27,579 bases of DNA from Sphingomonas sp. (GCA_025936675.1 JAICSX010000032.1:1-27579); one strand, 5' to 3'. Counted from the stretch's first letter, positions 8,247 through 17,690 are shown. A program made the numbers and translations. The notes: generated by a model from the letters alone, not told the origin.

Positions 8247-8944
8247 GCTGCGCGTCTGTATCGCAGGTAGTATGGCCGGCGTCCTTCGCGGCGCGATTTG
8301 GCGCCATAGCGGGTTTCGATCCAGCCGCCTGACGGCTCGAGGAAGTCATTCGGCCGCTCGGCGAGCCATTCGAACTGACCCAAGTGCCGCTCCATGATCA
8401 TGAGCGACCAGGTGAGATAGGTTGGGTCGTCCGTCGCAAGCCGGAACTCGCCGCCCGCTTTCAGCTTGGCCGCCAGTAGGTCGACGGGGCGATCGTTCAC
8501 CATGCGCCGCTTGGCGTGGCGCGACTTCGGCCAAGGGTCGGGGTGGAGCAGGTAGAGGAAGCTCAAGGCGCCGTCTGGAATGCGCTGCAGCACCTCGAGC
8601 GCGTCGCCGCGCCACAGCCGAACGTTCGCAAGATGCTTGTCACGAATGTGGCCGAGGGCAGTGGCAACGCCGTTGAGGAACGGCTCGGCGCCAATGAAGC
8701 CGTGGTCCGGAAGCATGTCGGCACGGTTGGCGAGATGTTCTCCCGATCCGAAGCCAATTTCTAAGTGGAGTGGCCGGTCGTCGCCAAACAGCCGTCGTGC
8801 CGTGATCTCCTCTTCCGCCGGCACCTCAATCTGCGGCAGCAGCTTTTCGACGAGTTCCTTCTGACTGCTGCGCAGCTTGTGTCCGCTCGACCGGCCATAA
8901 AGGCGGTTGAGCGTCAGGGGATCGCTGGACTTGAACGCAGTCAT
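8243..8944 (-). CDS. trmB: tRNA (guanine-N7-)-methyltransferase TrmB
   Basis: TrmB (233 aa) makes m7G46 in the variable loop of tRNA using SAM. The SAM-binding motif EIGFGSGEHL is at residues 62-71. The family signature HPDPWPKSRHAKRR is at about 134-147, and the C-terminal ETRYGAKSRREGRRPYYLRY matches the tRNA-binding end of the family. It starts with ATG at 8944. The 99-base gap 8945-9043 separates it from the divergent DUF2231 gene and must hold its promoter. In many related genomes trmB follows metK directly. Here DUF2231 is inserted between them on the opposite strand. Confidence 0.95.
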   Translation of the reverse strand: MTAFKSSDPLTLNRLYGRSSGHKLRSSQKELVEKLLPQIEVPAEEEITARRLFGDDRPLHLEIGFGSGEHLANRADMLPDHGFIGAEPFLNGVATALGHIRDKHLANVRLWRGDALEVLQRIPDGALSFLYLLHPDPWPKSRHAKRRMVNDRPVDLLAAKLKAGGEFRLATDDPTYLTWSLMIMERHLGQFEWLAERPNDFLEPSGGWIETRYGAKSRREGRRPYYLRYRRAA

Positions 8945-9043
8945 CTGGCCCGGCGCCTAGTGCCCCTGTGGGTTCACCGCAACGTTCGCGCGGGAACCAT
9001 TTCGCCTCTGAAAGCATCAGATGCCCGCAGGAGGAGAGCATTC

Positions 9044-9505
9044 ATGGCGACAAGCGACGACAATCTGCACGGGCACCCGCAAAGCACCGCGAAGATCGGC
9101 GGTCACCCGATGCACCCGATGTTGGTCCCGTTCCCGATCGTCTGCTTCATCGGGACACTCGGCGCCGATCTCGCTTTCTTAAGGGATGGCTATCACGGGT
9201 GGGCCGTCGCAGGACGTGCATTGCTCCTCGTCGGCCTTATTATGGCCGCGCTTGCGGCAGTCACCGGTCTCACCGACTTCTTGGGCGAGAAACGAATCCA
9301 GGGACCGGACGCGATCAAGCACATGCTTGCAAACGTCACCGCGGTGGTGATCGAGCTGGTGAACCTGATCCTGCGCTGGCACAACGACGCCGCAATCCCG
9401 AAGATCGGCATTTATCTATCGGTCCTGGTCACCCTCATCCTGCTCTACAGCGGCTGGAAGGGCGGCGACCTCGTCTACCGCCACGGCATGGGCGTTCGAG
9501 ACTAG
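9044..9505 (+). CDS. DUF2231 domain membrane protein
   Basis: This 153-aa membrane protein has about four hydrophobic segments and the DUF2231 signature GGHPMHPMLVPFPIVCF at about residues 19-35. The biochemical role of the family is unknown; members often contain heme-associated or redox neighbours, which is not the case here. The start ATG at 9044 is fixed by a strong AGGAGG at 9029-9034. The frame stays open upstream to 8765 but that extension overlaps trmB and lacks a membrane character, so it is rejected. It ends 15 bases from the convergent metK stop. Confidence 0.88.
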   Translation: MATSDDNLHGHPQSTAKIGGHPMHPMLVPFPIVCFIGTLGADLAFLRDGYHGWAVAGRALLLVGLIMAALAAVTGLTDFLGEKRIQGPDAIKHMLANVTAVVIELVNLILRWHNDAAIPKIGIYLSVLVTLILLYSGWKGGDLVYRHGMGVRD

Positions 9506-9520
9506 CCAGTTGACCGCACC

Positions 9521-10735
9521 TCAGGCGGCGACGGCTGCCTTCAGGTCTTCCACCAAGTCAATTCGCTCCCACGGGAAATGCTCGCCTTCAGCCTTGCGGC
9601 CGAAGTGGCCATATGCCGCCGTCGGCTGGTAGATCGGCTTGTTGAGGCCGAGGTGGGTGCGAATTCCGCGCGGGGTCAGGCCACCGAGCTTCTCGATGCT
9701 TCCGATCGCATTCTCGATCTGCTCGTCCCCGACAGTGCCGGTTCCGTGCGTGTCGACATAGAGCGACAGCGGCCTGGAAACGCCGATCGCATAAGCGAGC
9801 TGGATGGTGCAGCGCTTGGCGAGGCCTGCAGCGACGATATTCTTGGCGAGATAGCGCGCCGCATAAGCTGCGGAGCGGTCGACCTTTGTCGGGTCCTTGC
9901 CGGAGAAGGCGCCGCCCCCGTGCGGCGCCGCGCCGCCATAGGTGTCGACGATGATCTTGCGGCCGGTGACTCCGGCGTCGCCGTCGGGGCCGCCGATCTC
10001 GAAGCTGCCGGTCGGGTTGATGTGGTAGACGGTCTCGTTGCCGAGCAGCTGCTGCGGCATCACTCGCGCAACCACATCCTTCACATAAGCGTGAAGCTGG
10101 GCCTGCTTCTCACCCTTGTCGTATCCGGGCTTGTGCTGGGTGGAGACGACGATCGCGGTCGCCTTGGCCGGCCGGCCGTCCTCGAAGCGGAGCGTGACCT
10201 GGCTCTTGGCGTCGGGCTCCAGGAAGGGTGCGGCACCGGAGTGGCGGTCCTTGGCCATCTCCGCGAGGATCTTGTGACTATAGTCGAGCGTCGCCGGCAT
10301 CAGGTCAGGGGTCTCGTCGCAGGCAAAGCCGAACATGATGCCCTGGTCGCCGGCGCCTTCGTCCTTGTTCTCTCCAGCATCGACGCCCTGCGCGATGTGG
10401 GCCGACTGCGGGTGGAGGTGGTTTGCGAAGTCGAAGCGATCCCAGTGGAAGCCTTCCTGCTCGTAGCCGATGCGCTTCACGACGCCTCGGGCCGCTTCCT
10501 CAATCTCCTCGCGAACGCCCGGCGCCCAATTGCCGCTCTCGTCCATGATTCCCTGGCCACGGATTTCGCCGGCAAGCACGACGCGATTGGTCGTCGTCAT
10601 CGTCTCGCAGGCGACGCGCGCCTCCGGGTCCTTCGATAGGAACAGGTCGACGATGGCGTCGGAAATCTGGTCGGCGACCTTGTCGGGATGACCTTCGGAC
10701 ACGGATTCGGAAGTGAACAAATAAGAGCTGCGCAT
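9521..10735 (-). CDS. metK: S-adenosylmethionine synthetase MetK
   Basis: MetK (404 aa) makes SAM from methionine and ATP in the cytoplasm, as a tetramer with Mg2+ and K+. Clear signatures are the N-terminal [34 protein letters not shown] near residue 120, and the P-loop-like [19 protein letters not shown] near 280. ATG 10735 gives the canonical N-terminus [10 protein letters not shown]. The open frame extends far upstream into lnt but that part is not protein-like. It lies 53 bases downstream of the lnt stop on the same strand. A perfect palindrome (10762-10781) in that gap is a likely operator controlling this gene. SAM made here feeds TrmB and the ICMT-family enzyme in the window. Confidence 0.97.
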   Translation of the reverse strand: MRSSYLFTSESVSEGHPDKVADQISDAIVDLFLSKDPEARVACETMTTTNRVVLAGEIRGQGIMDESGNWAPGVREEIEEAARGVVKRIGYEQEGFHWDRFDFANHLHPQSAHIAQGVDAGENKDEGAGDQGIMFGFACDETPDLMPATLDYSHKILAEMAKDRHSGAAPFLEPDAKSQVTLRFEDGRPAKATAIVVSTQHKPGYDKGEKQAQLHAYVKDVVARVMPQQLLGNETVYHINPTGSFEIGGPDGDAGVTGRKIIVDTYGGAAPHGGGAFSGKDPTKVDRSAAYAARYLAKNIVAAGLAKRCTIQLAYAIGVSRPLSLYVDTHGTGTVGDEQIENAIGSIEKLGGLTPRGIRTHLGLNKPIYQPTAAYGHFGRKAEGEHFPWERIDLVEDLKAAVAA

Positions 10736-10761
10736 GAGTGAGGCGGTCCCCGGATTTAACG

Positions 10762-10781
10762 ATATAAAGAAAGCTTTATAT
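10762..10781. promoter_or_regulatory. AT-rich perfect palindrome upstream of metK (candidate operator)
   Basis: Two 8-base arms, ATATAAAG and CTTTATAT, are separated by AAAG, inside an otherwise GC-rich region. The right edge is 28 bases past the lnt stop side and the left edge is 26 bases before the metK ATG. The form resembles operators of ArsR-type repressors (ATAT...ATAT), and ArsR-family regulators of SAM-cycle genes are known in Proteobacteria. Binding of such a protein is inference. As an RNA the same repeat would make a weak A-U hairpin with no U tract, so a terminator is less likely. Confidence 0.6.
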
Positions 10782-10788
10782 GTGCTTC

Positions 10789-12303
10789 CTAGCGACGGCG
10801 GCGGCCCAAGACAATGCCGCCGAATATCAGCAGGAATCCGAGCGCCAGCGGAATGATGTTGCCGAAGCGGGCGAAGACGGGCGGCGAATTGGCGGCCGGC
10901 GGCAGGACCGCCTCGATGACACCGGCAGTTCGCCACGGCAGCGACTTCACGACATTGCCGCGCCCGTCGATGACAGCACTGATCCCCGTTGGCGTGGCGC
11001 GGAGGACAGGAATGCCTTCCTCCGCCGCTCGAAGCCGCGCCTGGGCGAGGTGCTGCGGGGGCCCCCAGCTGCCGAACCACGCGTCATTCGATGGGTTGAA
11101 GATGAAGCCGGGACGATTTTTCTCGTCGACGACATGACCTGAGAAGATGATCTCGTAGCAAAGGTCGAAGCCGACCTTGCCCCATTCGCCGCCAAGATCG
11201 ATCGTGCGCGGCCCCGGGCCGGGCGTGAAGTCGAGATCCCCGGGCGCGAGGCGGGAGAGGCCAATCGCCGACAACAAGGGCCGCATTGGCAGATACTCGC
11301 CGTAGGGGACGAGATGCGCCTTGTCGTAGCGGCCCATGATCGTTCCGCCGCGGCCAATCACGAAAATGCTGTTCTCGGCGCCGGTTACATGAGCGCCGTC
11401 ATTCGAATTGATCGCGATTCCGCCTGTGAGCAGCCGATCGCTCGGGCCGACAAGGGAGCCGATGGCGAGACGTTGCTCCTGCGCGAGAAGCTGGTGGCCG
11501 TCGGTTCGCTGATCCTCCAGCGGGTCGGTGACCGCGGCTTCCGGCCACAGGAGGAGGCGCGGCTCGCCGCTTGGCGGACCCGACAGGCTCGACAGCCGGC
11601 GCGCAGCTTCCTGGTCGAACCCGGGTCGCCACTTATCCTCCTGGCCGATATTCGGCTGGACGATCCTGACGTTGAGCACTGCGAGCGGATCCGGGGGAAC
11701 CGAGGAGGCGGGCAGGACCCACATCAGGGCGGTCGCTGCGATGATCACGACCAGCGGCAGCCACTTCCTGTAATATTCGAGCCAAATCGCTCCGCCGAGG
11801 AGGACGACAAGCCCGGACAGACCGTAGGTTCCGATCAAGGGCGCGATCTTGATCAAAGGCGTCGGCGCAAGGATCACGGCCGCCGTATTCCATGGAAATC
11901 CGGTGAACGTCGTGCCGCGGAGCCACTCGGTGATTGCCCAGGCGCCGCCGAGCACGACGACCATTACGACGCGATCGTCGCGACCGAAGCGCCAGGCTAG
12001 CCCCGTCGCAAGCGCGGGATAGACGGCGAGGTAGATCGAGAGGAGGACTACAGCGATCCAGCCGAGCCATGGCGGCATGGCCGCCTGGAAAGTGAAAGCA
12101 GTCGCGATCCAGTTGAGGCCGACGGCGAACTGGCCGAAGCCAAAGGCCCAACCAATGAGGAGGCTGCGCGCGAAGCTCTTATTGCGATCGAGAAGTTCGC
12201 AAAGCAGCGCGAAGGCGATGGGAAGCAGCGGCCAGAACCCCGTTGGCTCGAACGCGAACGCCGAAACCGCGCCGATGAGGAATGCGTAGAGGATCGTCTT
12301 CAT
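10789..12303 (-). CDS. lnt: Apolipoprotein N-acyltransferase Lnt
   Basis: Lnt (504 aa) is an inner membrane enzyme that adds the third acyl chain to lipoproteins. The N-terminal half has about six to seven membrane helices. The C-terminal half is a periplasmic nitrilase-like domain with a Glu-Lys-Cys triad: Glu255 in [10 protein letters not shown], Lys328 in [16 protein letters not shown] and Cys382 in [11 protein letters not shown], followed by a last helix and a basic tail. I chose ATG 12303 ([11 protein letters not shown]). In-frame starts at 12333 (ATG) and 12357 (TTG) add a polar leader that overlaps a repeat remnant. It is the natural partner of the several lipoproteins in this window and lies upstream of metK. 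Confidence 0.94.
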   Translation of the reverse strand: MKTILYAFLIGAVSAFAFEPTGFWPLLPIAFALLCELLDRNKSFARSLLIGWAFGFGQFAVGLNWIATAFTFQAAMPPWLGWIAVVLLSIYLAVYPALATGLAWRFGRDDRVVMVVVLGGAWAITEWLRGTTFTGFPWNTAAVILAPTPLIKIAPLIGTYGLSGLVVLLGGAIWLEYYRKWLPLVVIIAATALMWVLPASSVPPDPLAVLNVRIVQPNIGQEDKWRPGFDQEAARRLSSLSGPPSGEPRLLLWPEAAVTDPLEDQRTDGHQLLAQEQRLAIGSLVGPSDRLLTGGIAINSNDGAHVTGAENSIFVIGRGGTIMGRYDKAHLVPYGEYLPMRPLLSAIGLSRLAPGDLDFTPGPGPRTIDLGGEWGKVGFDLCYEIIFSGHVVDEKNRPGFIFNPSNDAWFGSWGPPQHLAQARLRAAEEGIPVLRATPTGISAVIDGRGNVVKSLPWRTAGVIEAVLPPAANSPPVFARFGNIIPLALGFLLIFGGIVLGRRRR

Positions 12304-12338
12304 TCTATTCGTATCGTCGCGAGAGGCCGTCATTGGGC

Positions 12339-12369
12339 TTGGATTGCTTCGCTTCAATCACAATGACAA
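12339..12369. repeat. Degenerate REP-like element remnant
   Basis: The sequence TTGGATTGCTTCGCT followed by CACAATGACA between lnt and the VOC gene matches most of the pattern seen at 25259-25286. It also resembles the widespread proteobacterial intergenic repeat that reads as CTGGATTGCTTCGCTxxxCTCGCAATGACG. The central hairpin has decayed. It lies in the divergent lnt/VOC promoter region. Confidence 0.45.
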
Positions 12370-12378
12370 GTGAGACCT

Positions 12379-12801
12379 ATGACCATGCCGCCATTCCATC
12401 TCGCCTTCCCGGTCGACGATCTTGAAGCCGCCCGGCGATTCTATGGAGAACTACTCGGCTGCCCGGAGGGGCGAAGCACCAACGAGTGGATCGATTTCGA
12501 TCTCTACGGTCACCAGATCGTTGCCCATCTAGCGCCCGAACAGGTGCGGCTGCGTGGGACGAACCCAGTCGATGGCGAAGACGTGCCCGTTCCCCATTTC
12601 GGGATCGTGCTCTCGATGGACGAGTGGAGCCTCCTTGCTGAGAGGTTTCAGGGGGCGGATGTCGAGTTCGTGATCCCGCCGACCGTGCGATTTGCCGGGC
12701 AGCCGGGCGAGCAGGCGACGATGTTCTTCCTCGATCCCGCCGGCAACGCGTTGGAGTTCAAGGCGATGGCGGATCCGGCGAAGCTGTTCGCGAAGAACTA
12801 A
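12379..12801 (+). CDS. VOC superfamily (glyoxalase/dioxygenase-like) protein
   Basis: This 140-aa protein has the paired beta-alpha-beta-beta-beta fold of the vicinal oxygen chelate superfamily. Likely metal ligands are His7 (PFHLAFPV), His50, His73 (VPHFGIVL) and Glu126 (NALEFK), placed as expected for the two repeats. The segment [14 protein letters not shown] is typical of the first helix. The substrate is unknown; members include glyoxalase I, extradiol dioxygenases and antibiotic-binding proteins. Start candidates are GTG 12370, ATG 12379 and ATG 12385. I prefer 12379 because GTGAG lies just before it. The stop overlaps that of the convergent corC. Confidence 0.85.
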   Translation: MTMPPFHLAFPVDDLEAARRFYGELLGCPEGRSTNEWIDFDLYGHQIVAHLAPEQVRLRGTNPVDGEDVPVPHFGIVLSMDEWSLLAERFQGADVEFVIPPTVRFAGQPGEQATMFFLDPAGNALEFKAMADPAKLFAKN

Positions 12802-13682
12802 TCCGATTCCGTCGACTGGTTCTCGGGGGCATGGAGGCGGATTCGGATGATTCGGCGCGGGTCGGAGTCCACGGCTTCGAGCTTCCACCCCGATGGATGG
12901 GTCACACACTCACCTTTGCCGGGGATATGTCCCGCGAGTAAGAAGACGAGACCGCCCAGCGTGTCGACCTCGTCCTCGTCCGATGACAGTCGACGATCAA
13001 CGGTCTGCGCGACTTCCTCGAGCTCGACGCGGGCGTCAGCTTCCCACAGCCCATCGTCCAGCATCGTGAGCATTCCGGCTTCGGCCTCGTCGTGCTCGTC
13101 CTCGATGTCGCCGACAATTTCCTCGACTACGTCCTCGACGGTCACGAGGCCTTCGGTGCCGCCGAATTCGTCGACGACGATGGCGAGGTGAATCCGCTGC
13201 GCGCGCATTCGGGCGAGCAATTCGATGACGCTCATTGATTCGGGGACGAACAAGGGTTCGCGCATCAGGGCCTTCAGCGAACGGTCGCGCGATGCGTCGA
13301 CATTCGCCATGAAGACATCCTTGATGTGGACCATGCCGATGACGGAATCGAGGCTTTCCTCGTAAACTGGCAGACGGCTGTGGCCCGCATCCGCAAAGGC
13401 CTGGACGAGGTCGTTGAAGCTGATGTCCGACGGCACGGCCATGATGTCGCCGCGCGTCACGCAAATGTCGCCCGCGGTCTGCTCGCCGAAGTGCAGGAGG
13501 TTGCGCAGCATCTGCCGCTCTGCAGACGTGAGGTCGCCGGCAACCGGTCCCGACTCCTCCGCCTCGTCGATCGCGTCCTCGATCTCTTCGCGAAGCGTTG
13601 GCTCCGGCTCACCGCCGAAGATCAAATGGCGCATCCCGCGCCACAGCCGCGAGCCGCCGGCGTCTTCGTTGCGCGTCGCCAT
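12798..13682 (-). CDS. CorC/HlyC-type protein with paired CBS domains
   Basis: This 294-aa soluble protein of the CorC family carries two CBS domains (about residues 66-185, including MVHIKDVFM and [29 protein letters not shown]) and a C-terminal CorC_HlyC domain (about 205-285, with [19 protein letters not shown]). It has no membrane domain, unlike the longer CorB-type. The family is linked to Mg2+/Co2+ efflux, but in the ybeY-corC-lnt neighbourhood it is often associated with ribosome and envelope functions. The start ATG shares one base with the ybeY stop (TGATG), so translation is coupled. It is the last gene of the fur-plsC-miaB-phoH-ybeY operon. Confidence 0.9.
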   Translation of the reverse strand: MATRNEDAGGSRLWRGMRHLIFGGEPEPTLREEIEDAIDEAEESGPVAGDLTSAERQMLRNLLHFGEQTAGDICVTRGDIMAVPSDISFNDLVQAFADAGHSRLPVYEESLDSVIGMVHIKDVFMANVDASRDRSLKALMREPLFVPESMSVIELLARMRAQRIHLAIVVDEFGGTEGLVTVEDVVEEIVGDIEDEHDEAEAGMLTMLDDGLWEADARVELEEVAQTVDRRLSSDEDEVDTLGGLVFLLAGHIPGKGECVTHPSGWKLEAVDSDPRRIIRIRLHAPENQSTESD

Positions 13683-14200
13683 CAGGCGGTGACCCCATAG
13701 GGATTGGCAATGCCGAGCCGTTCAAGAGCGCGAGCCTCCCGCGACTCCATGTCGGCGGCTTGGCTGTCGTCGAGATGGTCATAGCCGAGCAGGTGTAGCG
13801 TCCCGTGGACGATCAGGTGCGCGGCGTGGTCTTCGAAACTGACCCCTTTCTCGGCAGCTTCAACCGCGCACACGCCGTGCGCGAGGATGATGTCACCGAG
13901 CAACAGTTCGGGACCGGCAACAATTGCTCGAGCCAAGTCGCGCTCCTCCGCCATCGGGAAGGAGAGCACGTTCGTCGGCTTGTCCTTGCCTCGCCACTTA
14001 GCATTGAGCGCGCGGACCTGCTCGTCGCCGGTCAGTGTGACGGAAATCTCGATCTGGCGTTCGGAATCGCTGAGATCGGGGAAGGTGCTTTCCGAAATCG
14101 CTGCCGACGCTGCCCGTCGAGCGAGGGGCAGCCAATCGGAGGCCTTTCCGCCGCTACTGTCCCATTCCTCATCGGCGTCGAGTGCGATCTCGAGCATCAT
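13682..14200 (-). CDS. ybeY: Endoribonuclease YbeY (rRNA maturation)
   Basis: YbeY (172 aa) is a zinc-dependent RNase for 16S rRNA 3' maturation and ribosome quality control. The metal site HGTLHLLGYDH is intact with His132, His136 and His142. The family motif KPTNVLSFP is at about residues 74-82 and LGDIILA at 101-107. The start ATG overlaps the phoH stop by 4 bases (ATGA); a second ATG follows directly. The stop overlaps the corC start (TGATG). The N-terminal 45 residues are poorly conserved and acidic, as often seen in alphaproteobacterial versions. Confidence 0.96.
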   Translation of the reverse strand: MMLEIALDADEEWDSSGGKASDWLPLARRAASAAISESTFPDLSDSERQIEISVTLTGDEQVRALNAKWRGKDKPTNVLSFPMAEERDLARAIVAGPELLLGDIILAHGVCAVEAAEKGVSFEDHAAHLIVHGTLHLLGYDHLDDSQAADMESREARALERLGIANPYGVTA

Positions 14201-15207
14201 TCACCCACGTCCTTGCCCGCGTTCGGCCCTTCATAGGCGTCCACGATGCGGCCGACGAGTGGATGACGCACGACATCGGCGGCCGTGAAGCGGACGACAG
14301 CAATGCCTTTGATCCCTTCGAGCCGGCGGACGGCGTCGGCAAGCCCGGACTTGCTCGGATCGGGAAGGTCGACCTGATGCGGATCGCCACAGATCACCAT
14401 GCGGCTCCGCATGCCGAAGCGCGTGAGGAACATCTTCATCTGCAGTGGCGTGGTGTTCTGCGCTTCGTCGAGGATGATGAAGGCATCATTGAGCGTCCGG
14501 CCGCGCATGAACGCGAGCGGGGCAATCTCGATCTCACCCGACGCAATTCGGCGCTCGACCTGCTCGGTTGGAAGCATGTCGTAAAGCGCGTCGTAAAGCG
14601 GCCGGAGATATGGATCGACCTTCTCCTTCATGTCGCCAGGAAGGAAGCCGAGGCGTTCGCCGGCTTCGACCGCCGGTCGCGAGAGGATCAGCCGGTCGAC
14701 GCTTCCCGAGATGAGCTGCGATACCGCTTGCGCAACCGCGAGATAGGTCTTGCCCGTTCCGGCCGGCCCAAGGCCGAAGATCATCTCGTCTCGAGCGAGC
14801 GCCTCCATATAGGGCGTCTGCATCGCCGAGCGCGGAACGATGGTCTTCTTGCGCGTCCGGATCATGACTTGCGGCGCGGAAGTCACTTCCTCCCGGATGA
14901 TCCCGTCGAGGTGGGGCTGGGCCGCCATGCCGAGCACGGCTTCGACCGCTTCGGCATCGACGTCATGGCCGTTATCGAGGCGATTGTAGAGGCCGATCAG
15001 GACATCGCGAGCACGCGCCGCGGCGTCGGCCTCGCCTTCGATCTGAACCCGGCTTCCGCGCGCGGAAATATGAACACCAAGCCGTTGCTCGATGGTGATC
15101 AGGTGGCGGTCGTAATCGCCGAACAGTGGCCCGAGCAGGTAGGGCTGATCGAATTCCAGTTCCAGCCGGGCGCGATCGGGTACTGCGGCGAGGTCGCGGC
15201 GCGCCAT
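14197..15207 (-). CDS. ybeZ: PhoH/YbeZ-family ATPase
   Basis: This 336-aa PhoH-type NTPase is the usual partner of YbeY. A small KH-like N-terminal region (about residues 30-75) precedes the PhoH domain. Walker A GPAGTGKT is at residues 147-154 and Walker B FIILDEAQN is near 248-256, with the sensor VICGDPHQVDLP behind it. The family is proposed to be an RNA helicase-like ATPase that works with YbeY in rRNA processing. The start ATG shares a base with the miaB stop and the stop overlaps ybeY, so the whole row is translationally coupled. Confidence 0.95.
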   Translation of the reverse strand: MARRDLAAVPDRARLELEFDQPYLLGPLFGDYDRHLITIEQRLGVHISARGSRVQIEGEADAAARARDVLIGLYNRLDNGHDVDAEAVEAVLGMAAQPHLDGIIREEVTSAPQVMIRTRKKTIVPRSAMQTPYMEALARDEMIFGLGPAGTGKTYLAVAQAVSQLISGSVDRLILSRPAVEAGERLGFLPGDMKEKVDPYLRPLYDALYDMLPTEQVERRIASGEIEIAPLAFMRGRTLNDAFIILDEAQNTTPLQMKMFLTRFGMRSRMVICGDPHQVDLPDPSKSGLADAVRRLEGIKGIAVVRFTAADVVRHPLVGRIVDAYEGPNAGKDVGE

Positions 15208-16514
15208 CAGGCGGCTTCTCGCTGGCGGATTGCACCATGCATGCTGTTGGGACAGGCGTCGATCAGGGACACACCAACGATGTCGCCCGGCTGAGCTTCG
15301 GTCTCAATGTAAACCGACTGAAGCCAAGGCGAACGTCCGATCATCTGGCCAGGAAGCTTGCCTCTGCGCTCGATCAGAACGTGGGTGTCCACGCCGACCT
15401 TTGACCGGTTGAACGCGAGCTGGTGCTCGTTGATCTTGGCCTGCAGCCGCTGAAGGCGGTCGTCCATGATCTCGCGCGGGATTTGGTCCTCCATTGTGGC
15501 GGCGGGCGTACCGGGCCGGGCGCTATATTTGAACGAATAAGCCGAGGCGTAACGCACCGCATCGACGATCTGCAGCGTCGCCTCGAAATCCTCCTCGGTC
15601 TCTCCGGGGAAGCCAACGATGAAGTCCCCGCTGATCGCGATGTCCGGCCGCGCGGCGCGCATCTTGTCGATCGTCGCCAAATAGCTCTCGGCCGTATGGC
15701 TGCGGTTCATCGCCTTCAGGATCCGGCTGCTGCCCGACTGCACGGGCAGGTGGAGATAGGGCATCAGCTTGTCGACCTCGCCGTGGGCGGCGATCAACGC
15801 GTCGGTCATGTTGGCGGGGTGGCTGGTCGTGTAACGGATGCGTTCCAGTCCATCGATCCTGGCGAGGGCGCGAATGAGGTCGGCAAGCCCGCGGCCGCCA
15901 TCCACCCAGGCGTTCACATTTTGGCCGAGCAGCACGATCTCTCGTGCTCCAGCGTCGACGAGTTGCTGCGCTTCGCTAACCACGTCATTCCACGGCCGCG
16001 AGATCTCGGCGCCGCGAGTATAGGGTACCACGCAATAGGTGCAGAACTTGTCGCAACCTTCCTGGACCGTAAGGAAAGAGCTCGGGTTTGCGCGACGACG
16101 CTGTGGAAATGCGTCGAACTTGCTGATCGCCGGCATGTCCGTATCGACCGGACGCGACCCGTGCGATGCTTCGGCGACCATCGCGGGAAGACGGTGATAA
16201 GCCTGCGGGCCGACGACGATGTCGATCATGGACGACCGGCGCTTGGCTTCGGCGCCTTCGGCCTGCGCGACGCAGCCGGCGAGCGCGATGAGCGGCTTCG
16301 ATCCGTCTTCGCGCCTCAGGCGTCCAACATCGGAAAAGGCCTTCTCGGCGGCCTTCTCGCGTATGTGACAGGTGTTGAGCACGATTAGGTCGGCATCGTC
16401 GCTTTCGCGCGCCGCGGTCATGCCTTGCTCGCCGAGCAATTCCGCCATCCGCTCGCCGTCATAGACGTTCATCTGGCAGCCGAAACTTCTGATCCTGAAT
16501 GTCTTGGGGGTCAT
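15207..16514 (-). CDS. miaB: tRNA-2-methylthio-N6-dimethylallyladenosine synthase MiaB
   Basis: MiaB (435 aa) is a radical-SAM methylthiotransferase that turns i6A37 into ms2i6A37 in tRNAs. The N-terminal domain has the three auxiliary cluster cysteines Cys13 (FGCQMN), Cys49 (NTCHIR) and Cys81 (AGCVAQ). The radical-SAM cluster CDKFCTYC uses Cys154, Cys158 and Cys161. A C-terminal TRAM domain ends the protein (about residues 370-432). The start ATG overlaps the plsC stop by 4 bases (ATGA), and the stop overlaps phoH. Length and residues are normal for the family. Confidence 0.97.
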   Translation of the reverse strand: MTPKTFRIRSFGCQMNVYDGERMAELLGEQGMTAARESDDADLIVLNTCHIREKAAEKAFSDVGRLRREDGSKPLIALAGCVAQAEGAEAKRRSSMIDIVVGPQAYHRLPAMVAEASHGSRPVDTDMPAISKFDAFPQRRRANPSSFLTVQEGCDKFCTYCVVPYTRGAEISRPWNDVVSEAQQLVDAGAREIVLLGQNVNAWVDGGRGLADLIRALARIDGLERIRYTTSHPANMTDALIAAHGEVDKLMPYLHLPVQSGSSRILKAMNRSHTAESYLATIDKMRAARPDIAISGDFIVGFPGETEEDFEATLQIVDAVRYASAYSFKYSARPGTPAATMEDQIPREIMDDRLQRLQAKINEHQLAFNRSKVGVDTHVLIERRGKLPGQMIGRSPWLQSVYIETEAQPGDIVGVSLIDACPNSMHGAIRQREAA

Positions 16515-17257
16515 TTGTCCTCGCCTATAGGCGAGTGGTGATGCGAGGTTAAGCCAAGCTTATGGACGATCGCTTCGCGCGCCTCATGGGCAAGCTGCTT
16601 GCGGTCGCCGCCGCGATCCAGTGGCTTGAGAAGATTGACGGTGACGTGCACGGTGCCGCGTCGACCGAGCAGCCGAAGGACATTGTCCTTCCCCGGCTCC
16701 TCGCCGAACCAGCCGAATTCTTCTCTTGCGTTGCCATAGTCGATCGCGACTGGGCGGATGCCGACATCCTTGGCAGCGAAGTTGGCCGCTTCGAGCAAGG
16801 TCGATCGGAACGGCAACAGGTGCGTGCCAGGTCCGGTCGTTCCCTCGGGGAACAGCGCGACGGGCTTGTCGCATTCCAGCGCCGCCGCGATGGCGGTCGC
16901 TTGATCCTTGGCGCCCTTCCGGTGCGTGCGTTTGACGTAAACTGTGTGGTTCTGGTCGGCGAGCCAGTGAATCACGGGGTGGCCAAGCTCGTCCTTCGAC
17001 ACGAACGTGCAGCCCACCGAACCGCCGAGTACCAGGATGTCGAGCCAGTTCGTATGATTGCAGACGAGCAGGGTGTGCCGTCCAACGCGGCGCCCTTTCA
17101 TATGGACTCGAGCGCCGCAGATCCAAGCTGAAGCCGCAAGGAAGCGGCGCGGCCAGCCGGATCGACCGCGCAGCATCTTCGTCGCGACATGGATCGGGCC
17201 AAGAACGGCGAACAGCAGGAGGAGCCCCGCGATCCGCAATGCTGCCCGGGCATTCAT
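16511..17257 (-). CDS. plsC: 1-acyl-sn-glycerol-3-phosphate acyltransferase (PlsC-like)
   Basis: This 248-aa inner membrane acyltransferase makes phosphatidic acid from lysophosphatidic acid. The catalytic HxxxxD is His68 and Asp73 in CNHTNWLD. The substrate-binding motif FPEGTT is at residues 136-141. One hydrophobic helix (IAGLLLLFAVLGPIHVA) lies at the N-terminus. ATG 17257 gives MNARAALRIAG; the frame is open further upstream, but that part overlaps fur and is polar and Ser-rich. The gene begins 10 bases after the fur stop. Related enzymes acylate other lipids such as ornithine lipids, so the exact acceptor is inferred. Confidence 0.9.
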   Translation of the reverse strand: MNARAALRIAGLLLLFAVLGPIHVATKMLRGRSGWPRRFLAASAWICGARVHMKGRRVGRHTLLVCNHTNWLDILVLGGSVGCTFVSKDELGHPVIHWLADQNHTVYVKRTHRKGAKDQATAIAAALECDKPVALFPEGTTGPGTHLLPFRSTLLEAANFAAKDVGIRPVAIDYGNAREEFGWFGEEPGKDNVLRLLGRRGTVHVTVNLLKPLDRGGDRKQLAHEAREAIVHKLGLTSHHHSPIGEDK

Positions 17258-17267
17258 TCTGACGCCG

Positions 17268-17690
17268 TTACCGGTGGCGATTGAGCGAAACCCCGTAGAG
17301 CTCCATCCGGTGATCGACGAGCCGGAAGCCGAGCTTCTCGGCGATGCGCTTTTGTAGCGACTCGAGCTCGTCATCGACGAATTCGATGACGTTGCCCGTC
17401 TCGACGTCGATCAGATGGTCGTGGTGGGATTCGGACGCAGCCTCGTAACGCGAGCGGCCGTCACCGAACTCGTGCCGTTCGAGGATTCCCGCCTCCTCGA
17501 ACAGGCGAACCGTGCGGTATACGGTCGCGATTGAAATATTGGAATCGATCGCAGCGGCTCGCGCGTGGAGCGTCTCGACGTCCGGATGATCTTCGCTGTC
17601 GCCAAGCACGCGGGCGATCACCTTGCGCTGCTCGGTGATCCTGAGACCCTTGTCGGCGCACAGCGCCTCGATGTCGATCGTCCGCGTCAT
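17268..17690 (-). CDS. fur: Fur-family metal-responsive regulator
   Basis: This 140-aa DNA-binding regulator is of the Fur type, which controls iron or, in many alphaproteobacteria, manganese genes (Mur). The winged helix covers about residues 1-82 with the recognition helix NISIATVYRTVRLFEEAG. The metal-binding motif HHDHLIDVETG has His89, His90 and His92. The classical Cys-x2-Cys after it is absent (DVETG instead of a Cys pair), as in alphaproteobacterial Fur/Mur proteins. It is the first gene of the operon leading to corC, after a 43-base gap downstream of mucR that probably holds its own promoter. Confidence 0.9.
   Translation of the reverse strand: MTRTIDIEALCADKGLRITEQRKVIARVLGDSEDHPDVETLHARAAAIDSNISIATVYRTVRLFEEAGILERHEFGDGRSRYEAASESHHDHLIDVETGNVIEFVDDELESLQKRIAEKLGFRLVDHRMELYGVSLNRHR

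Noticed and set aside
8988..9010. General stress (EcfG) promoter before the DUF2231 gene
   Set aside because: A GGAAC is present but no CGTT follows at 16-17 bases.
9578..10639. Long plus-strand open frame opposite metK (353 codons)
   Set aside because: It lies wholly inside metK, whose motifs are unmistakable; the antisense product resembles no protein.
10736..10788. SAM-responsive riboswitch before metK
   Set aside because: The gap is only 53 bases and shows no pseudoknot or known SAM-II or SAM/SAH consensus; the palindrome fits a protein operator better.
14182..16388. Two long plus-strand open frames opposite phoH and miaB (370 and 321 codons)
   Set aside because: Shadows of well identified genes; no ribosome binding sites or domains.
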